A DNA stretch of 64,000 nucleotides from Nostoc sp. NMS9 (lineage in GTDB: Bacteria > Cyanobacteriota > Cyanobacteriia > Cyanobacteriales > Nostocaceae): the NCBI RefSeq assembly GCF_017114995.1, contig NZ_JABXKL010000092.1, positions 1 to 64,000 of the forward strand, written 5' to 3'. A program made the translations under genes and the position numbers. Of the stretch, positions 52,115-61,353 are shown in pieces. Numbering within the stretch: the first letter of the stretch is position 1; each line of letters starts with the position of its first letter. The notes below the pieces were generated by a model that saw only the letters and a list, made by a program, of their open reading frames with translations, did not search any database and was not told the origin of the DNA.

Positions 52115-52948
52115 GTGTCTCAGTACGCCGATCCATCTGTTATCGTTGATACCCAGTGGCTTGCAAATCATCTTAACGATCCAAACATCCGCATTATTGA
52201 AGTGGATATGAGTCCAGAGCCATACAAAAATGCTCACCTACCTGGTGCTGTCTTCTGGAACATCTTTACAGACTTACTCTTGCCCGATTTGAAGATGAAT
52301 TTGGATGCGATGGCTTTTGAGAAGCTGATGGCACGTTCAGGCATCACCAATGACACCACAGTGATTGCTTATGGCAGTTATCCGGGAACGGGAGCCTGGA
52401 TTTTCTGGTTGTTGAAAGTCTTTGGTCATGAGAATATACGGGTTCTCAATGGCGGCTACCAAAAATGGAAATCAGAAGATCGTCCACTAGCAACTGAGCT
52501 ATCTACGTTTGCTTCTACTGATTACCATGCCAGAGGGATTGATGCTCATCTGCGAGTATTACATAATGAAGTTCAGGCATCGATAGGTAGAAGCAATCGC
52601 GTGTTGTTGGATGTCCGAACACTGCAAGAATACTGCGGTGAGTGGTTTTTTGATCGGCCACCACAAGCAGGCGAACGTACTGGACATATCCCCGGTGCAG
52701 TGCATCTGGAGCATATCTTAACTCTCAATGAGGATGGAACTTTTAAATCATTCAACGAATTAAAAAATCTTTATGACAGTAAGGGCATTACGCCTGAAAA
52801 GGAAGTGTTTCCCTACTGTGCTATCGGTGGGCGTTCTGGATATACCTGGTTTGTCTTGAAGTATTTATTGGGCTATCCGAATGTTCGGAATTATGATGGC
52901 TCTTGGAATGAGTGGAGTCGCTTGCCTGATGTAGCGATCAAGAGGTAG
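52115..52948 (+). CDS. Rhodanese-like sulfurtransferase with two domains
   Basis: A tandem rhodanese protein of 277 residues. The N-terminal domain (about 10-130) lacks the active cysteine (the equivalent loop is AYGSYPGTGA). The C-terminal domain (about 145-275) has the catalytic cysteine in CAIGGRSGYTW, near residue 239. This inactive-active arrangement is usual for thiosulfate or mercaptopyruvate sulfurtransferases. The active loop C-A-I-G-G-R-S differs from the CG(S/V)GVT and C-R-x-G-x-x-(R/T) types. Translation starts at GTG 52115 with AGGAGA upstream. Confidence 0.87.
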   Translation: MSQYADPSVIVDTQWLANHLNDPNIRIIEVDMSPEPYKNAHLPGAVFWNIFTDLLLPDLKMNLDAMAFEKLMARSGITNDTTVIAYGSYPGTGAWIFWLLKVFGHENIRVLNGGYQKWKSEDRPLATELSTFASTDYHARGIDAHLRVLHNEVQASIGRSNRVLLDVRTLQEYCGEWFFDRPPQAGERTGHIPGAVHLEHILTLNEDGTFKSFNELKNLYDSKGITPEKEVFPYCAIGGRSGYTWFVLKYLLGYPNVRNYDGSWNEWSRLPDVAIKR

Positions 52949-53409
52949 TGAGATAAATCATTAACGTAGCGAAAGAACTCTGCCAATTAAAGAAGGCAAT
53001 ACCCTGCAATGCCAATGCGTCGGCTTGCATTGTTAATGCGTTCCCCTGCATTAAAAACGCTACGCTTTTACGCAAAACTGTACTTAGTTATTACTAGAGT
53101 TTATCTTGTTTATTCCCTAGTCACAACGCGGCAGAAATAAACTTGCCATTTCATTACAGCCAGAAAGCCCAAAATGAAAGCTTTTTAACTTTTGATTTTT
53201 GACTTTTGACTTCTGCCTTGCGGTACTAGTCCTCTAGGAACCGTTTGGAGATGTCATTATTCTTGCTTGCAATATTCCCAATAACCACACCTTTACAGAC
53301 GGACACCACTACCGCCATCAAGATTAAAATCTCTTAACCTTTCGTTACAATAAAAACATCGAGAAGGACGAAAGCAAACCTCTCGAAGCTGAAATCAAAG
53401 GTGAGCGAC
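52949..53409. other. Intergenic region with short repeats, no gene seen
   Basis: A 461-base spacer. Around 53008-53052 AATGC units recur (CTGCAATGCCAATGCG, TTGCATTGTTAATGCG, CTGCATTAAAAACGC). TTTGATTTTTGACTTTTGAC at about 53190-53210 is a heptamer-type repeat. The site-2 protease promoter probably lies in the last 100 bases. Confidence 0.45.
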
Positions 53410-54534
53410 ATGAATGGCACAATTCGCGTTGGTAATCTCTTCGGAATTCCCTTCTATATCCATCCGTCATGGTTTTTAGTTCTGGGTTTAGTAACTTGGA
53501 GCTATAGCAGTGGACTGGCGGCGCAATTTCCCCAATTGTCTGCGGGATTAGCTTTGCTACTGGGATTGATGACAGCGCTGATGTTATTTGCCTCTGTCGT
53601 CGCCCATGAATTAGGCCACAGTTTTGTTGCGATTCGTCAGGGAATTGATGTCAAATCAATCACGCTGTTTATATTCGGCGGTTTAGCAAGCTTAGAAAAA
53701 GAGTCGAAAACCCCAGGTGAAGCTTTTTGGGTAGCGATCGCCGGACCAATGGTAAGCTTACTATTGTGCAGTATCGTTACAGCTATTGGTGTTACTACTG
53801 CTGCATCAGGGCCGTTAGCTGCAATTCTTGGTGTTCTAGCTTCTGTTAACTTGGCATTAGCGCTATTTAACCTGATTCCTGGTTTGCCCTTAGATGGCGG
53901 TAATATACTGAAAGCAATTGTTTGGAAAATTACAGGTAATCCTTATAAAGGTGTAACCTTTGCCAGTCGAGTTGGACAAATCTTTGGTTGGGTAGCCATT
54001 CTTTCAGGTGTACTTCCCCTATTATTATTTGGCAACTCCGGTAACTTCTGGAATTTGTTAATTGGCTTCTTCCTGTTGCAAAATGCTGGTAATTCGGCTC
54101 AATTTGCCAGAGTGCAAGAAAAACTCACAGGTTTGACAGCCGAGGATGCTGTAACTCATGACAGCCCGATTGTATCTGCTAATCTTACTCTAAGAGAGTT
54201 TGCCGATGAGCGAGTCATAAGTGGGCAAAACTGGCATCGGTTCTTAGTGACTGATGATGATGGACAATTGGTAGGTGCGTTGGCAGTTGATAATTTAAGA
54301 ACTATCCCTACAGCATTGTGGTCAAAAACTCAAGTCAAAGAAGTCATGCGACCAATTACCGAATCTACCACAGTGCAATCAGATCAACCTCTGCTGGAAG
54401 TTATGCAGTTACTCGAACAACAAAAACTATCTGTGCTTCCCGTGATTCGTGAGAATGGCGTCCTAGTTGGAATCTTAGAAAAAGCTGCAATTATCCAGCT
54501 ACTTCAAAGCCGAACCCAACCTAACCCTGCATAA
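53410..54534 (+). CDS. Site-2 protease (M50) with CBS domains
   Basis: An intramembrane metalloprotease of 374 residues with about six helices. The zinc site is VVAHELGHSFVAIR (HExxH), and the third ligand is in NLIPGLPLDGGNIL (D in LDGG). The first part, RVGNLFGIPFYIHPSWF, is the typical cyanobacterial S2P start. After the membrane part, about residues 235-370 form two CBS domains (PIVSANLTLREFADE, VTDDDGQLVG, VLPVIRENGVLVGILEK) that may sense adenine nucleotides. I chose the ATG at 53410, with GGTGAG upstream. GTG 53401 is also possible. Substrates are probably anti-sigma factors or membrane regulators. Confidence 0.87.
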   Translation: MNGTIRVGNLFGIPFYIHPSWFLVLGLVTWSYSSGLAAQFPQLSAGLALLLGLMTALMLFASVVAHELGHSFVAIRQGIDVKSITLFIFGGLASLEKESKTPGEAFWVAIAGPMVSLLLCSIVTAIGVTTAASGPLAAILGVLASVNLALALFNLIPGLPLDGGNILKAIVWKITGNPYKGVTFASRVGQIFGWVAILSGVLPLLLFGNSGNFWNLLIGFFLLQNAGNSAQFARVQEKLTGLTAEDAVTHDSPIVSANLTLREFADERVISGQNWHRFLVTDDDGQLVGALAVDNLRTIPTALWSKTQVKEVMRPITESTTVQSDQPLLEVMQLLEQQKLSVLPVIRENGVLVGILEKAAIIQLLQSRTQPNPA

Positions 54535-54575
54535 AGACGCAATTCATCGCGTCTATCAAAAAACCGTAAACCTTT

Positions 54576-54603
54576 GTAGAGACGCGACAAATCGCGTCTC
54601 TAC
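54576..54603. terminator. Hairpin repeat, likely terminator of the S2P gene
   Basis: GTAGAGACGCGA and TCGCGTCTCTAC form a perfect 12-bp stem with CAAA as loop, followed by ATTTTTA. It belongs to the GTAGAGACG family also found at 9376 and 54786. Position and U-rich tail fit a terminator for the S2P gene. Confidence 0.6.
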
Positions 54604-54785
54604 ATTTTTATGGCCCAAATTTTTGATTTTTTTTTGAATTGGTATAAGTTCAAAAATTAAATCGGATTACTATATTAGGACTCCTATTTAATTTTTGAAC
54701 AAGACTTAGTACCTATCTATCTTTTTTTCTGTTCCCTATTCCCCATTGCCTATTTCTATAAATTAGACATCTGGTGAAAAATAAT

Positions 54786-54814
54786 GTAGAGACGTAGCAC
54801 TGTTACATTTCTAC
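54786..54814. repeat. Degenerate GTAGAGACG hairpin copy
   Basis: GTAGAGACGTAGCA and the imperfect partner TTACATTTCTAC, followed by AAGGGTTCTG, are close to the 9376 copy. It lies just after the PEP-CTERM gene on the minus strand. Confidence 0.55.
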
Positions 54815-54836
54815 AAGGGTTCTGAATAAGTCATAT

Positions 54837-55550
54837 TTATAGGCTCTTAGTATTTTTTTTCCAAGAATTTTTACGAGATATCAGGTATATTCCTAACAAG
54901 GATAGACCCGCCACTGGCGCAGGTTCGGGTATAGTTTTGATTTTGGCATAAATAGCTGTTGTAGTTGTAGCTTCTTCAAGAGCCTTAAGACTTATCTGGC
55001 GACCGTCTTCATTAAAGCCGGTTAACTCAAGGGTATATTTATTACTTCCAAAGGTGAAACTGCGATTACTCAAATTTGTATCTAAAAATACTAAGTCTGC
55101 ACTCTTTTCAGGATCTTTTGGGTCGTTAAGTGTATTTACTAAATGCAATTTGAAGTCAAAAACTTGGCTGGTTCCCACAGGAGGACTGAAAGATACATTG
55201 ACATTTAAAGGTACAAATTCAACGCCTGTATCGGGGAGTATCTTTCCATTAAAGTAAGTTAAATCAGCTATTTTGAATACAGAGTTAATGTCCCCAGCAA
55301 ATGAAGTTCCATTAAAGGTTAGTTTATTTGGAAGTCCTGGCAACAAATTAGCTTTACCCCAAGTAAATGTGTTGCTTCCCACACCTGTATATATGGGATT
55401 AGTATCGGTGCTTCCTGGAGTAGGATTTCCCCATGTACCACTAGAGATGCCAGAAAAAGTTAGAGCTTGTGCTTGACCAGAGAAACTAAATCCTGTGGTC
55501 GAACTCACAAAAAAACTAGATGCAGTAGCCAAAACAAAACTTAGTTTCAT
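54837..55550 (-). CDS. PEP-CTERM secreted protein, choice-of-anchor type
   Basis: An exported protein of 237 residues. The N-terminal signal peptide (about 1-30, ending near GQAQA) is followed by a beta-rich domain (FSGISSGTWGNP, FTWGKANLLPGLP, LTYFNGKI). The C-terminus has TIPEPAPVAGLSLLGIYLI followed by a basic tail (SRKNSWKKN). This PEP-CTERM sorting signal is recognised by an exosortase for cell-surface attachment. The mature fold resembles the choice-of-anchor K group. A sorting enzyme is not seen in this window. The function is unknown. Confidence 0.8.
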   Translation of the reverse strand: MKLSFVLATASSFFVSSTTGFSFSGQAQALTFSGISSGTWGNPTPGSTDTNPIYTGVGSNTFTWGKANLLPGLPNKLTFNGTSFAGDINSVFKIADLTYFNGKILPDTGVEFVPLNVNVSFSPPVGTSQVFDFKLHLVNTLNDPKDPEKSADLVFLDTNLSNRSFTFGSNKYTLELTGFNEDGRQISLKALEEATTTTAIYAKIKTIPEPAPVAGLSLLGIYLISRKNSWKKNTKSL

Positions 55551-55995
55551 AGATTCTAGGTTTTAATTATCATTCTGGAGTTTCTTTCAAGTAGGTCTTC
55601 AGTCTACCTTAGTAAATTTACGGAAAATACGCCAATGTCTTATTGTATTTTTTATAAAAAATTTATGTGTATTTCAAAATAATTTAATGAATAATTTACA
55701 TTTATTAAGTTATGATTATGGATTTTTAAAATATATTTAACTAATTTGTAATTAGTAAAACAGTAAACCTCTTGCAAAATTTCCCTAACACGCCACCTCC
55801 CAGCAAGAGTGGAGACTTTGACGTAAATCAAAGGCGGAGTAGGGTTCTTTTTTTGATTTATGCAAGAAGTCTAGTAATTGCGTAGGCGTAGCCCGTCGTA
55901 GACATCGCTACCTTACTTGACTTCCCGATAAATTGTCAAGCTAATATCAAGTTACGTTTTTTTGACATTCCCCGCGCTATGGAGAGGAATATGAT
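55551..55995. other. AT-rich intergenic region, no gene seen
   Basis: A 445-base spacer. Near 55879-55910 lies GCGTAGGCGTAGCCCGTCGTAGACATCGC, the same dispersed segment as at 47450. The rest is very AT-rich with no recognisable site. Confidence 0.4.
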
Positions 55996-58209
55996 TCATA
56001 ATTTTGACAAAATCTCTGGTAACAACTGGCTAGGAACTTTAGATAAAGCCAGATTTTGTCCCTGTATCCCTAACTCATTATGAAAAGCACGAATAGTTTT
56101 CACCACATAAGTGAAGGTTGTCTGATAAGCCTCTGGTTGTTTACTTAATCCGTTTAAGGCTTGCAAATGGTTGTCTAATGCTACTTCTAAGTGTTGAGAG
56201 CGTGTCGCTTTGTCGCCATTAAAAGACTTATCTATTACTAGCTGATAATGTGCTAGTCCCAGGTTATTGTGAGAGGCAAGCAAATCAAAACTTAAAGAAG
56301 TACTGCTAAGTGAGTGAGCTAAAGCTATAGCTTCTTCGTAAGCGCTGATACATAGTTGCAGATATTTTTGCCGTGCCTCCTGAGTAGTCTCAGATAGGTT
56401 TGCTAGATGCCAGTAGGCAGTACCTAGATTATTTTGTGTAGCGGCGCAGGCACTGGGAACATTAGCTGGAGTGCGATACTTGAGAGCTTCGCTATAAACA
56501 TCTATAGCTAGCTGGAGATTTTGGGCAGGTTGTTCGTATTGTGCCAGATTCCAACACGCAGTACCTATATTGTTTTGAATCATCCCATACTTTAGCGGTT
56601 CCTCTTCAGGGTTGTAGTGTGCAAGCGCTTCATTGTAAGCTGCGATCGCTTTCTTTAAATGCACAATCGGTTGATTATATTGCCCTAGATGCCAGTAGGC
56701 AGTACCCAAATTATTTTGGCAAGCCGCATACTTTAATGAATCCATATCCGCTGTACGGTAGCTAAGTGCTTCACTGTAAGCGAAAATTGCTTGCTGCCAA
56801 TTTTCAGATGGGTGAGAGAAACGAGCTAAATCACCATAAGCTGTCCCCAAATTATTTTGCACACGAGCATAAGTTTCCGAATGTGTCTGAGGCGAAATCA
56901 TCTTTAACGCCAACTGATAAAATTCTATTGCCTGCTCTATATAAGTTTGTCCTTCCTCTGAATTGGGTGGCGTGCGGTATAGCATCCAGTAGAGTGTACC
57001 CAAGTCATTCAATATATCTGGGAGTTGTGGTGAGCTTTCGTCATAGCTAATTGCCTCCTGATAGGCAATAATTGCCACCATCAGGTTTTCTAAAGTTGCC
57101 TCTCCTTGCTCAATGCGAAGACGGTATAAAGTGCCTAAGCGATGATAAGCCTCTGCTAGTATCTGCTCTGAAACTTGCTTTTCGTGTAATTCTTCAATCT
57201 CCAATAAAATCTGCTGTGGTTGTAAGGAATCCTCAGTATTTTGAGCAATATTTGTATTTATTGTTGCTATTACTAGCTCCGTTAACTCACTGCTAATATA
57301 AGATAAAGATGACAGCGATTGATTATTACTCCCACTACCAGACCTATTCGTAGATTCCTGCTGTTGTGGCGTAGCTTTCAATAAATCCGCTGTGGATGGT
57401 GAAACTTCCTCAGCGTTGTGTACGCGATTCCCTTGTATCTCTACTGGGAAATCGGAATTATTCTCAAAGTTGAACTCGGTGGCTGCGGTTCTGAGTTCTG
57501 CTTGGTTAACTGATTCATCTAGAATCGACTGCTCAATATTCCCTAAATCCAAGCTTCTAGAACTAGAAAAACGTTCTGGATAGGCCAAATTCTGAGTTGC
57601 TGGTGTGGGTTCTCCAGCAAACACAAATACGCCAGTACGACAACGCCAAAACTGTGGTGCTGATTGCTTGATAGCCGATAACCAAGGACGCGGTATCCAC
57701 AACAGCAAGTTAGATTCTAGGAATCGACTAGATTCTTGTGTAGAAAAATATTGTTCGCTTAAGCGGAGATAGTGCAAAAATAAACGTTGTGTCGCCACTG
57801 GTTGCTTAGTGAGATGCTCCACGCCGACAATCTGAAATGCTGGTACTGGAAAAGGTCTTCCAAGGGTATCTTTTGATGCCCCAACTATTGGCGGTGGGTA
57901 ATTAGTCAACCATTGATTAATCTGGATTATGGGATTGGGATCGTTTAAATTCAAACGCAACGTGACTAATCGTGGATAAGCTGGAGTGCTATTTTCCTGA
58001 GCATTTGATGATTTATATAGCACCTGTCCAACAGGATAAGCCAATGTAGAATGCAAACGGGCTGCTACCTGATTTCTTAAGTATAAATCATCACATATAG
58101 CTAAAAGAATTTGTCGTCGTAAGCCAAGACTTAGAGCAAGTTTCAGGCGGTGGTATACTTGCCGATTCCAAGTAGAATTATTGTTGTGTGCAGTATCATT
58201 CACGCTCAT
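55996..58209 (-). CDS. Large tetratricopeptide-repeat protein
   Basis: A soluble protein of 737 residues with no signal peptide. Residues 1-215 are a globular domain of unknown type (LRRQILLAICDDLYLRNQVAARL, LWIPRPWLSAIKQSAP). Next comes a low-complexity acidic/Ser-rich linker (about 225-325), then at least seven TPR units with the NNLGTAYWHLG or NNIGTACWNLAQY consensus at about 340-700. TPR arrays bind partner proteins. Segments of the N-terminal domain resemble an ATPase-like module but no Walker motif is seen. This family appears restricted to cyanobacteria, to my knowledge. Confidence 0.78.
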   Translation of the reverse strand: MSVNDTAHNNNSTWNRQVYHRLKLALSLGLRRQILLAICDDLYLRNQVAARLHSTLAYPVGQVLYKSSNAQENSTPAYPRLVTLRLNLNDPNPIIQINQWLTNYPPPIVGASKDTLGRPFPVPAFQIVGVEHLTKQPVATQRLFLHYLRLSEQYFSTQESSRFLESNLLLWIPRPWLSAIKQSAPQFWRCRTGVFVFAGEPTPATQNLAYPERFSSSRSLDLGNIEQSILDESVNQAELRTAATEFNFENNSDFPVEIQGNRVHNAEEVSPSTADLLKATPQQQESTNRSGSGSNNQSLSSLSYISSELTELVIATINTNIAQNTEDSLQPQQILLEIEELHEKQVSEQILAEAYHRLGTLYRLRIEQGEATLENLMVAIIAYQEAISYDESSPQLPDILNDLGTLYWMLYRTPPNSEEGQTYIEQAIEFYQLALKMISPQTHSETYARVQNNLGTAYGDLARFSHPSENWQQAIFAYSEALSYRTADMDSLKYAACQNNLGTAYWHLGQYNQPIVHLKKAIAAYNEALAHYNPEEEPLKYGMIQNNIGTACWNLAQYEQPAQNLQLAIDVYSEALKYRTPANVPSACAATQNNLGTAYWHLANLSETTQEARQKYLQLCISAYEEAIALAHSLSSTSLSFDLLASHNNLGLAHYQLVIDKSFNGDKATRSQHLEVALDNHLQALNGLSKQPEAYQTTFTYVVKTIRAFHNELGIQGQNLALSKVPSQLLPEILSKL

Positions 58210-58473
58210 AGCGGCTAAAGAGCCAAAACATAGTACATATCACCTTTCTGGCTGCATTCAAGTGGCTAAAGTCATAATAAAAATGATTTTTAACAAGTAG
58301 ATGTTGTGCTGCTCAGAATATATTGAGCCTCCAGTTGTAGTAGAAGCATAAAGTATAATTATATACTTTCAGTCTTAGTTCAATTTTAACAAAAAATAAA
58401 AAAGCAGGCCCCTCTTAAAATCGGAACCTGAAAAACTATAAAGAAGATGAAGTTTTTTTAAAATGTTTTACGA

Positions 58474-58653
58474 TCAACTGCTCTTAGAAACAAAGAAGGC
58501 GACTAGAATCAAGCCGGCAACCAAAGCTGTAGCGGCAATTCCTAGTAGGATATAAGTTCGCTTTTGCCCTTCTGTGGGAGGTTCTGCTTGATAAACCTTT
58601 GGTTCCCGAGCAAAATTATTCAGAAGACCGCCTTCTTCATTGGTATAGGGCAT
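58474..58653 (-). CDS. psb34: Photosystem II assembly protein Psb34
   Basis: A 59-codon gene with ATG at 58653-58651 and TGA at 58476-58474. The N-terminus MPYTNEEGGLLNNFAREPKV is that of Psb34 (Ssl1498 family), a one-helix protein that associates with the CP47 assembly module of photosystem II. A charged cytoplasmic segment (EPPTEGQKRTY) leads to one membrane helix (about 34-56, ILLGIAATALVAGLILVAFFV) and ends in SKSS. It is a stand-alone gene. A hairpin-like CAGGCCCC region and AT-rich DNA lie downstream. Confidence 0.92.
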   Translation of the reverse strand: MPYTNEEGGLLNNFAREPKVYQAEPPTEGQKRTYILLGIAATALVAGLILVAFFVSKSS

Positions 58654-58822
58654 GAATGAATTCCTTTATCTTTATCGTTAATTTAATGTTACATAAATGC
58701 TAAATCTGGTCTTAAACTGCTAGATAAATCGTTACATTGGGGATTGGGGATTGGGCATTGGTTATTCCCCTTGTCTCCCTTGTCTGTCTATTTTCCATGC
58801 CCCATTCCCTATTCCCTATTCC

Positions 58823-60820
58823 CTAACTAGTAATCGTCCCAGTTAGAGGTGAACTAGGACTGGCGTAATCTTTAATAGGCATTCTGCCAGCAAGGTATGC
58901 TAGACGACCGGCGACTGTTGCTAAATTCATGGCACGAGCCATTGCTGCTGGGTTTGGAGAAAGAGCGATCGCACTATTAATTAACAAGGCATCTGCTCCC
59001 AATTCCATTGCCTGGGCGGCTTCTGAGGGTGAACCAATACCAGCATCTACTACCACTGGCACACCTGCATTTTCGATGATTATTTGGATATTGGCAGTTG
59101 TTTTCAGTCCTTGTCCAGAACCAATTGGTGATGCCAAAGGCATGACTGTAGCACAACCTACTTCTTCTAAGCGCTTGGCTAACATGGGGTCGGCGTTGAT
59201 ATAGGGCAATACTGCAAAGCCTTCTTTAACTAGTTGTTCTGCGGCTTGCAGTGTCCCAATCGGGTCTGGGAGTAAATACTTAAGGTCGGGTATTACTTCT
59301 AACTTGACAAAGTTATTATCTTCCTGCCCCAACAATTTCGCCATTTCTCGCCCTAAACGCGCCACCCGAATCGCCTCTTCAGCAGTTTGACAACCTGCGG
59401 TGTTGGGTAACATCCAGATTTTCTTCCAATCTAAGGCTTCAGCTAAACCTTCATGTCCAGGAGCCTTGGTTTGTACCCGTCGTACTGCCACAGTGACAAT
59501 CTGGCAATCGCTGGCGGCGATGCTTTGCTGCATTTCCTCAATGCTGCGATACTTACCAGTTCCCGTCATCAAGCGGGATTGGAAGATTTTGCCAGCGATA
59601 ATCAGTGGGGAGTCTTGAGTGGGGAGTGGGGATATAGCAGAGTGATGTCCGTTGGAGAAATTGGCAGAGTGAGTCAGCATTGGGGTGGAGGTAGATGACT
59701 TGGACTGGAAGCGCGAATAGTGAAAATCAGCAAGTAGGGGGTCAGACTTTTGTTCTAAGATTAAATCGGCAATCAATGCGGCGGTTACGGGCGCAAGTAG
59801 AATTCCGTTGCGGTAATGACCCGTAGCAAAAGTTAAATTTTGACAGTGGCTAGTGCCAAGGATGGGCAATTCATCAGGGGTAGTTGGGCGAAATCCCCAC
59901 CAAAATTCCTGAATGGGATAATGCTTTAATTGGGGATACAGCCGGATAGCACCTTGTAATAATTTTTGAATACCTTCTGGGGTGTTGTTGGGGATAAAAC
60001 CAACGTCTTCACTTGTTGCGCCAATAACCAGGCGATCGCGTCTTGGTACGATGTAAATATCCTGCCCAAACAAAACCCGCTTTAAGGGCAATTCCGGCGA
60101 AACTTCTGGTATCCGCACACTCAGCATTTGTCCTTTTCTGGGTAGCACAGGTAGTGGTAACAATTCATTTGACCAAGCACCTGAAGCTAAAACATAGTGT
60201 GCGGCGCGAATTATTCCAGCATTGGTTTGCACGCCAACCACTTGTCCTTGCTGCTGTAAAAATGCTTCTACTGTAATACCGTCTTTGAGTTCAACACCAA
60301 CAGACTCAGCTGCCGTCTGTAATACGTGAGCTAGAGCTTTATTATCAACTTGGGCGTCTTCAGGATACCACCAGCCACCAACTACCTCTGCTCCCAATCC
60401 TGGCTGATATTGATGAATTGCCTCTTTGTTTAACCAGTAAGCCGGGGATGAGGGAGATGAAAAGGAAAGACTTTCCACTCTGCTCCTCTGCTCCCCTGCT
60501 CCCCTGCCCCCCTGCCCCCCTGCCTCTTCAAAAACGGGCGCAAGGATACCGCAGGAACGGTAGCCAGTATTTAAGCCGGTTAGTTCTTCTAATTTGCGCG
60601 TCCAGTCAGGATATAAGGCACGCGATCGCCAACACAAGGAACGCATTGCCTGATTAGCGATGTTTTCCGCATCTGGTGCCAACATCCCGGCGGCGGCGTG
60701 GGTAGCGGCAGCCTGGAAGTCACGACAAAACACGGTGACGTTTGTCCCGCGCAATTTTAGTTCAATGGCGATCGCTAAACCAATAACGCCGCCACCAATA
60801 ATCACAGTCTCACTAATCAT
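58823..60820 (-). CDS. thiO/thiG: ThiO-ThiG fusion: glycine oxidase and thiazole synthase
   Basis: An enzyme of 665 residues for the thiazole half of thiamine. The N-terminal ThiO domain (about 1-360) is a FAD-dependent glycine oxidase with VIIGGGVIGLAIAIELKLRG and THAAAGMLAP near the start, and GHYRNGILLAPVTA at its end. The C-terminal ThiG domain (about 405-660) has LMTGTGKYRS, IVTVAVRRV, the Schiff-base lysine in VKLEVIPD, and DAGIGSPSEAAQAMELGADA. Fusing the two is usual in cyanobacteria. About residues 98-125 (GGQGGRGAGEQRSR) are a repeat-derived insertion in the ThiO part. No TPP riboswitch is seen upstream, where ATTAGTC repeats lie. Confidence 0.93.
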   Translation of the reverse strand: MISETVIIGGGVIGLAIAIELKLRGTNVTVFCRDFQAAATHAAAGMLAPDAENIANQAMRSLCWRSRALYPDWTRKLEELTGLNTGYRSCGILAPVFEEAGGQGGRGAGEQRSRVESLSFSSPSSPAYWLNKEAIHQYQPGLGAEVVGGWWYPEDAQVDNKALAHVLQTAAESVGVELKDGITVEAFLQQQGQVVGVQTNAGIIRAAHYVLASGAWSNELLPLPVLPRKGQMLSVRIPEVSPELPLKRVLFGQDIYIVPRRDRLVIGATSEDVGFIPNNTPEGIQKLLQGAIRLYPQLKHYPIQEFWWGFRPTTPDELPILGTSHCQNLTFATGHYRNGILLAPVTAALIADLILEQKSDPLLADFHYSRFQSKSSTSTPMLTHSANFSNGHHSAISPLPTQDSPLIIAGKIFQSRLMTGTGKYRSIEEMQQSIAASDCQIVTVAVRRVQTKAPGHEGLAEALDWKKIWMLPNTAGCQTAEEAIRVARLGREMAKLLGQEDNNFVKLEVIPDLKYLLPDPIGTLQAAEQLVKEGFAVLPYINADPMLAKRLEEVGCATVMPLASPIGSGQGLKTTANIQIIIENAGVPVVVDAGIGSPSEAAQAMELGADALLINSAIALSPNPAAMARAMNLATVAGRLAYLAGRMPIKDYASPSSPLTGTITS
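60443..60527 (-). repeat. Dispersed repeat inserted in-frame in thiO-thiG
   Basis: CTGCTCCTCTGCTCCCCTGC and following CCCCCTGCC units are of the GGGGCAG family. They are read as Gly/Arg/Ser-rich residues between the conserved GILAPVF and YWLNKEAIH blocks of ThiO. Confidence 0.75.
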
Positions 60821-60945
60821 TAGTCATTAGTCATTAGTCATTAGTCATCTATCATTAGCCATTTATCATTAGTACATAACTAATAACTCATAACTAATAA
60901 CTCATAACTTATAACTTATAACTCGTAACTAAAGACGGATCTATC
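60821..60945. repeat. ATTAGTC and ATAACTC tandem repeats
   Basis: CATTAGTCATTAGTCATTAG and then TAACTAATAACTCATAAC units fill the space between thiO-thiG and the next minus-strand gene. The heptamer periodicity is typical of short tandem repeats in Nostoc. Confidence 0.75.
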
Positions 60946-60946
60946 T

Positions 60947-61336
60947 TTACCACAAGGCGCGAATTGGTTCGTTGCCTTGATTTGTATCGCTAGATGGCGT
61001 GTTTGTTTCTGAAGAATCTGTATTGCCGTCTGTTGTACTGTCAGTTGAGTCATCGGCAGAATTCTGGGCAACGTTACTTCTGTTGTCAGGTCTAGGGGCG
61101 ACAATACCGCGTCTGTTTTCGTTTGTTTGAGTTGTTTCGTTTCCTTCTGTTGCAGTTTCTTCATTCTTGCTGCCAGCACTGCTATTAACATTGATATTAG
61201 CTGGCAAGACTTCTGATTTCTTGTCACTGGGAGCGTTAGCAGTTTGTACGCCCATAGGAAAGTTGATGCCTAGTAATGTACCAAGCAGAATGGCCAAACC
61301 TCCAGCCATTAAAATTAAGGGTGTCCATCTACCCAT
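60947..61336 (-). CDS. Hypothetical protein with one membrane helix
   Basis: A protein of 129 residues with a membrane anchor or signal helix at about 5-27 (PLILMAGGLAILLGTLLGI), then a disordered, Asn/Ser/Thr/Asp-rich tail (DDSTDSTTDGNTDSSETN). The final NQGNEPIRALW is more ordered. It has no recognised domain and is probably exported or anchored in the membrane. It is located directly after the ferredoxin gene (18 bases), same strand, so the two may form one transcript. Confidence 0.65.
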   Translation of the reverse strand: MGRWTPLILMAGGLAILLGTLLGINFPMGVQTANAPSDKKSEVLPANINVNSSAGSKNEETATEGNETTQTNENRRGIVAPRPDNRSNVAQNSADDSTDSTTDGNTDSSETNTPSSDTNQGNEPIRALW

Positions 61337-61353
61337 GTTGTCTTAACTCCTTT

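Noticed and set aside
60821..60945. Possible TPP riboswitch upstream of thiO-thiG
   Set aside because: The region is made of ATTAGTC and ATAACTC tandem repeats. The CTGAGA and GGAA-type thi-box elements are missing.
60916..61227. Minus-strand frame of 103 residues overlapping the one-helix hypothetical protein
   Set aside because: It overlaps the 129-residue frame, which has a membrane helix and a good ATG. The alternative is Lys/Thr/Gln-rich low-complexity translation.
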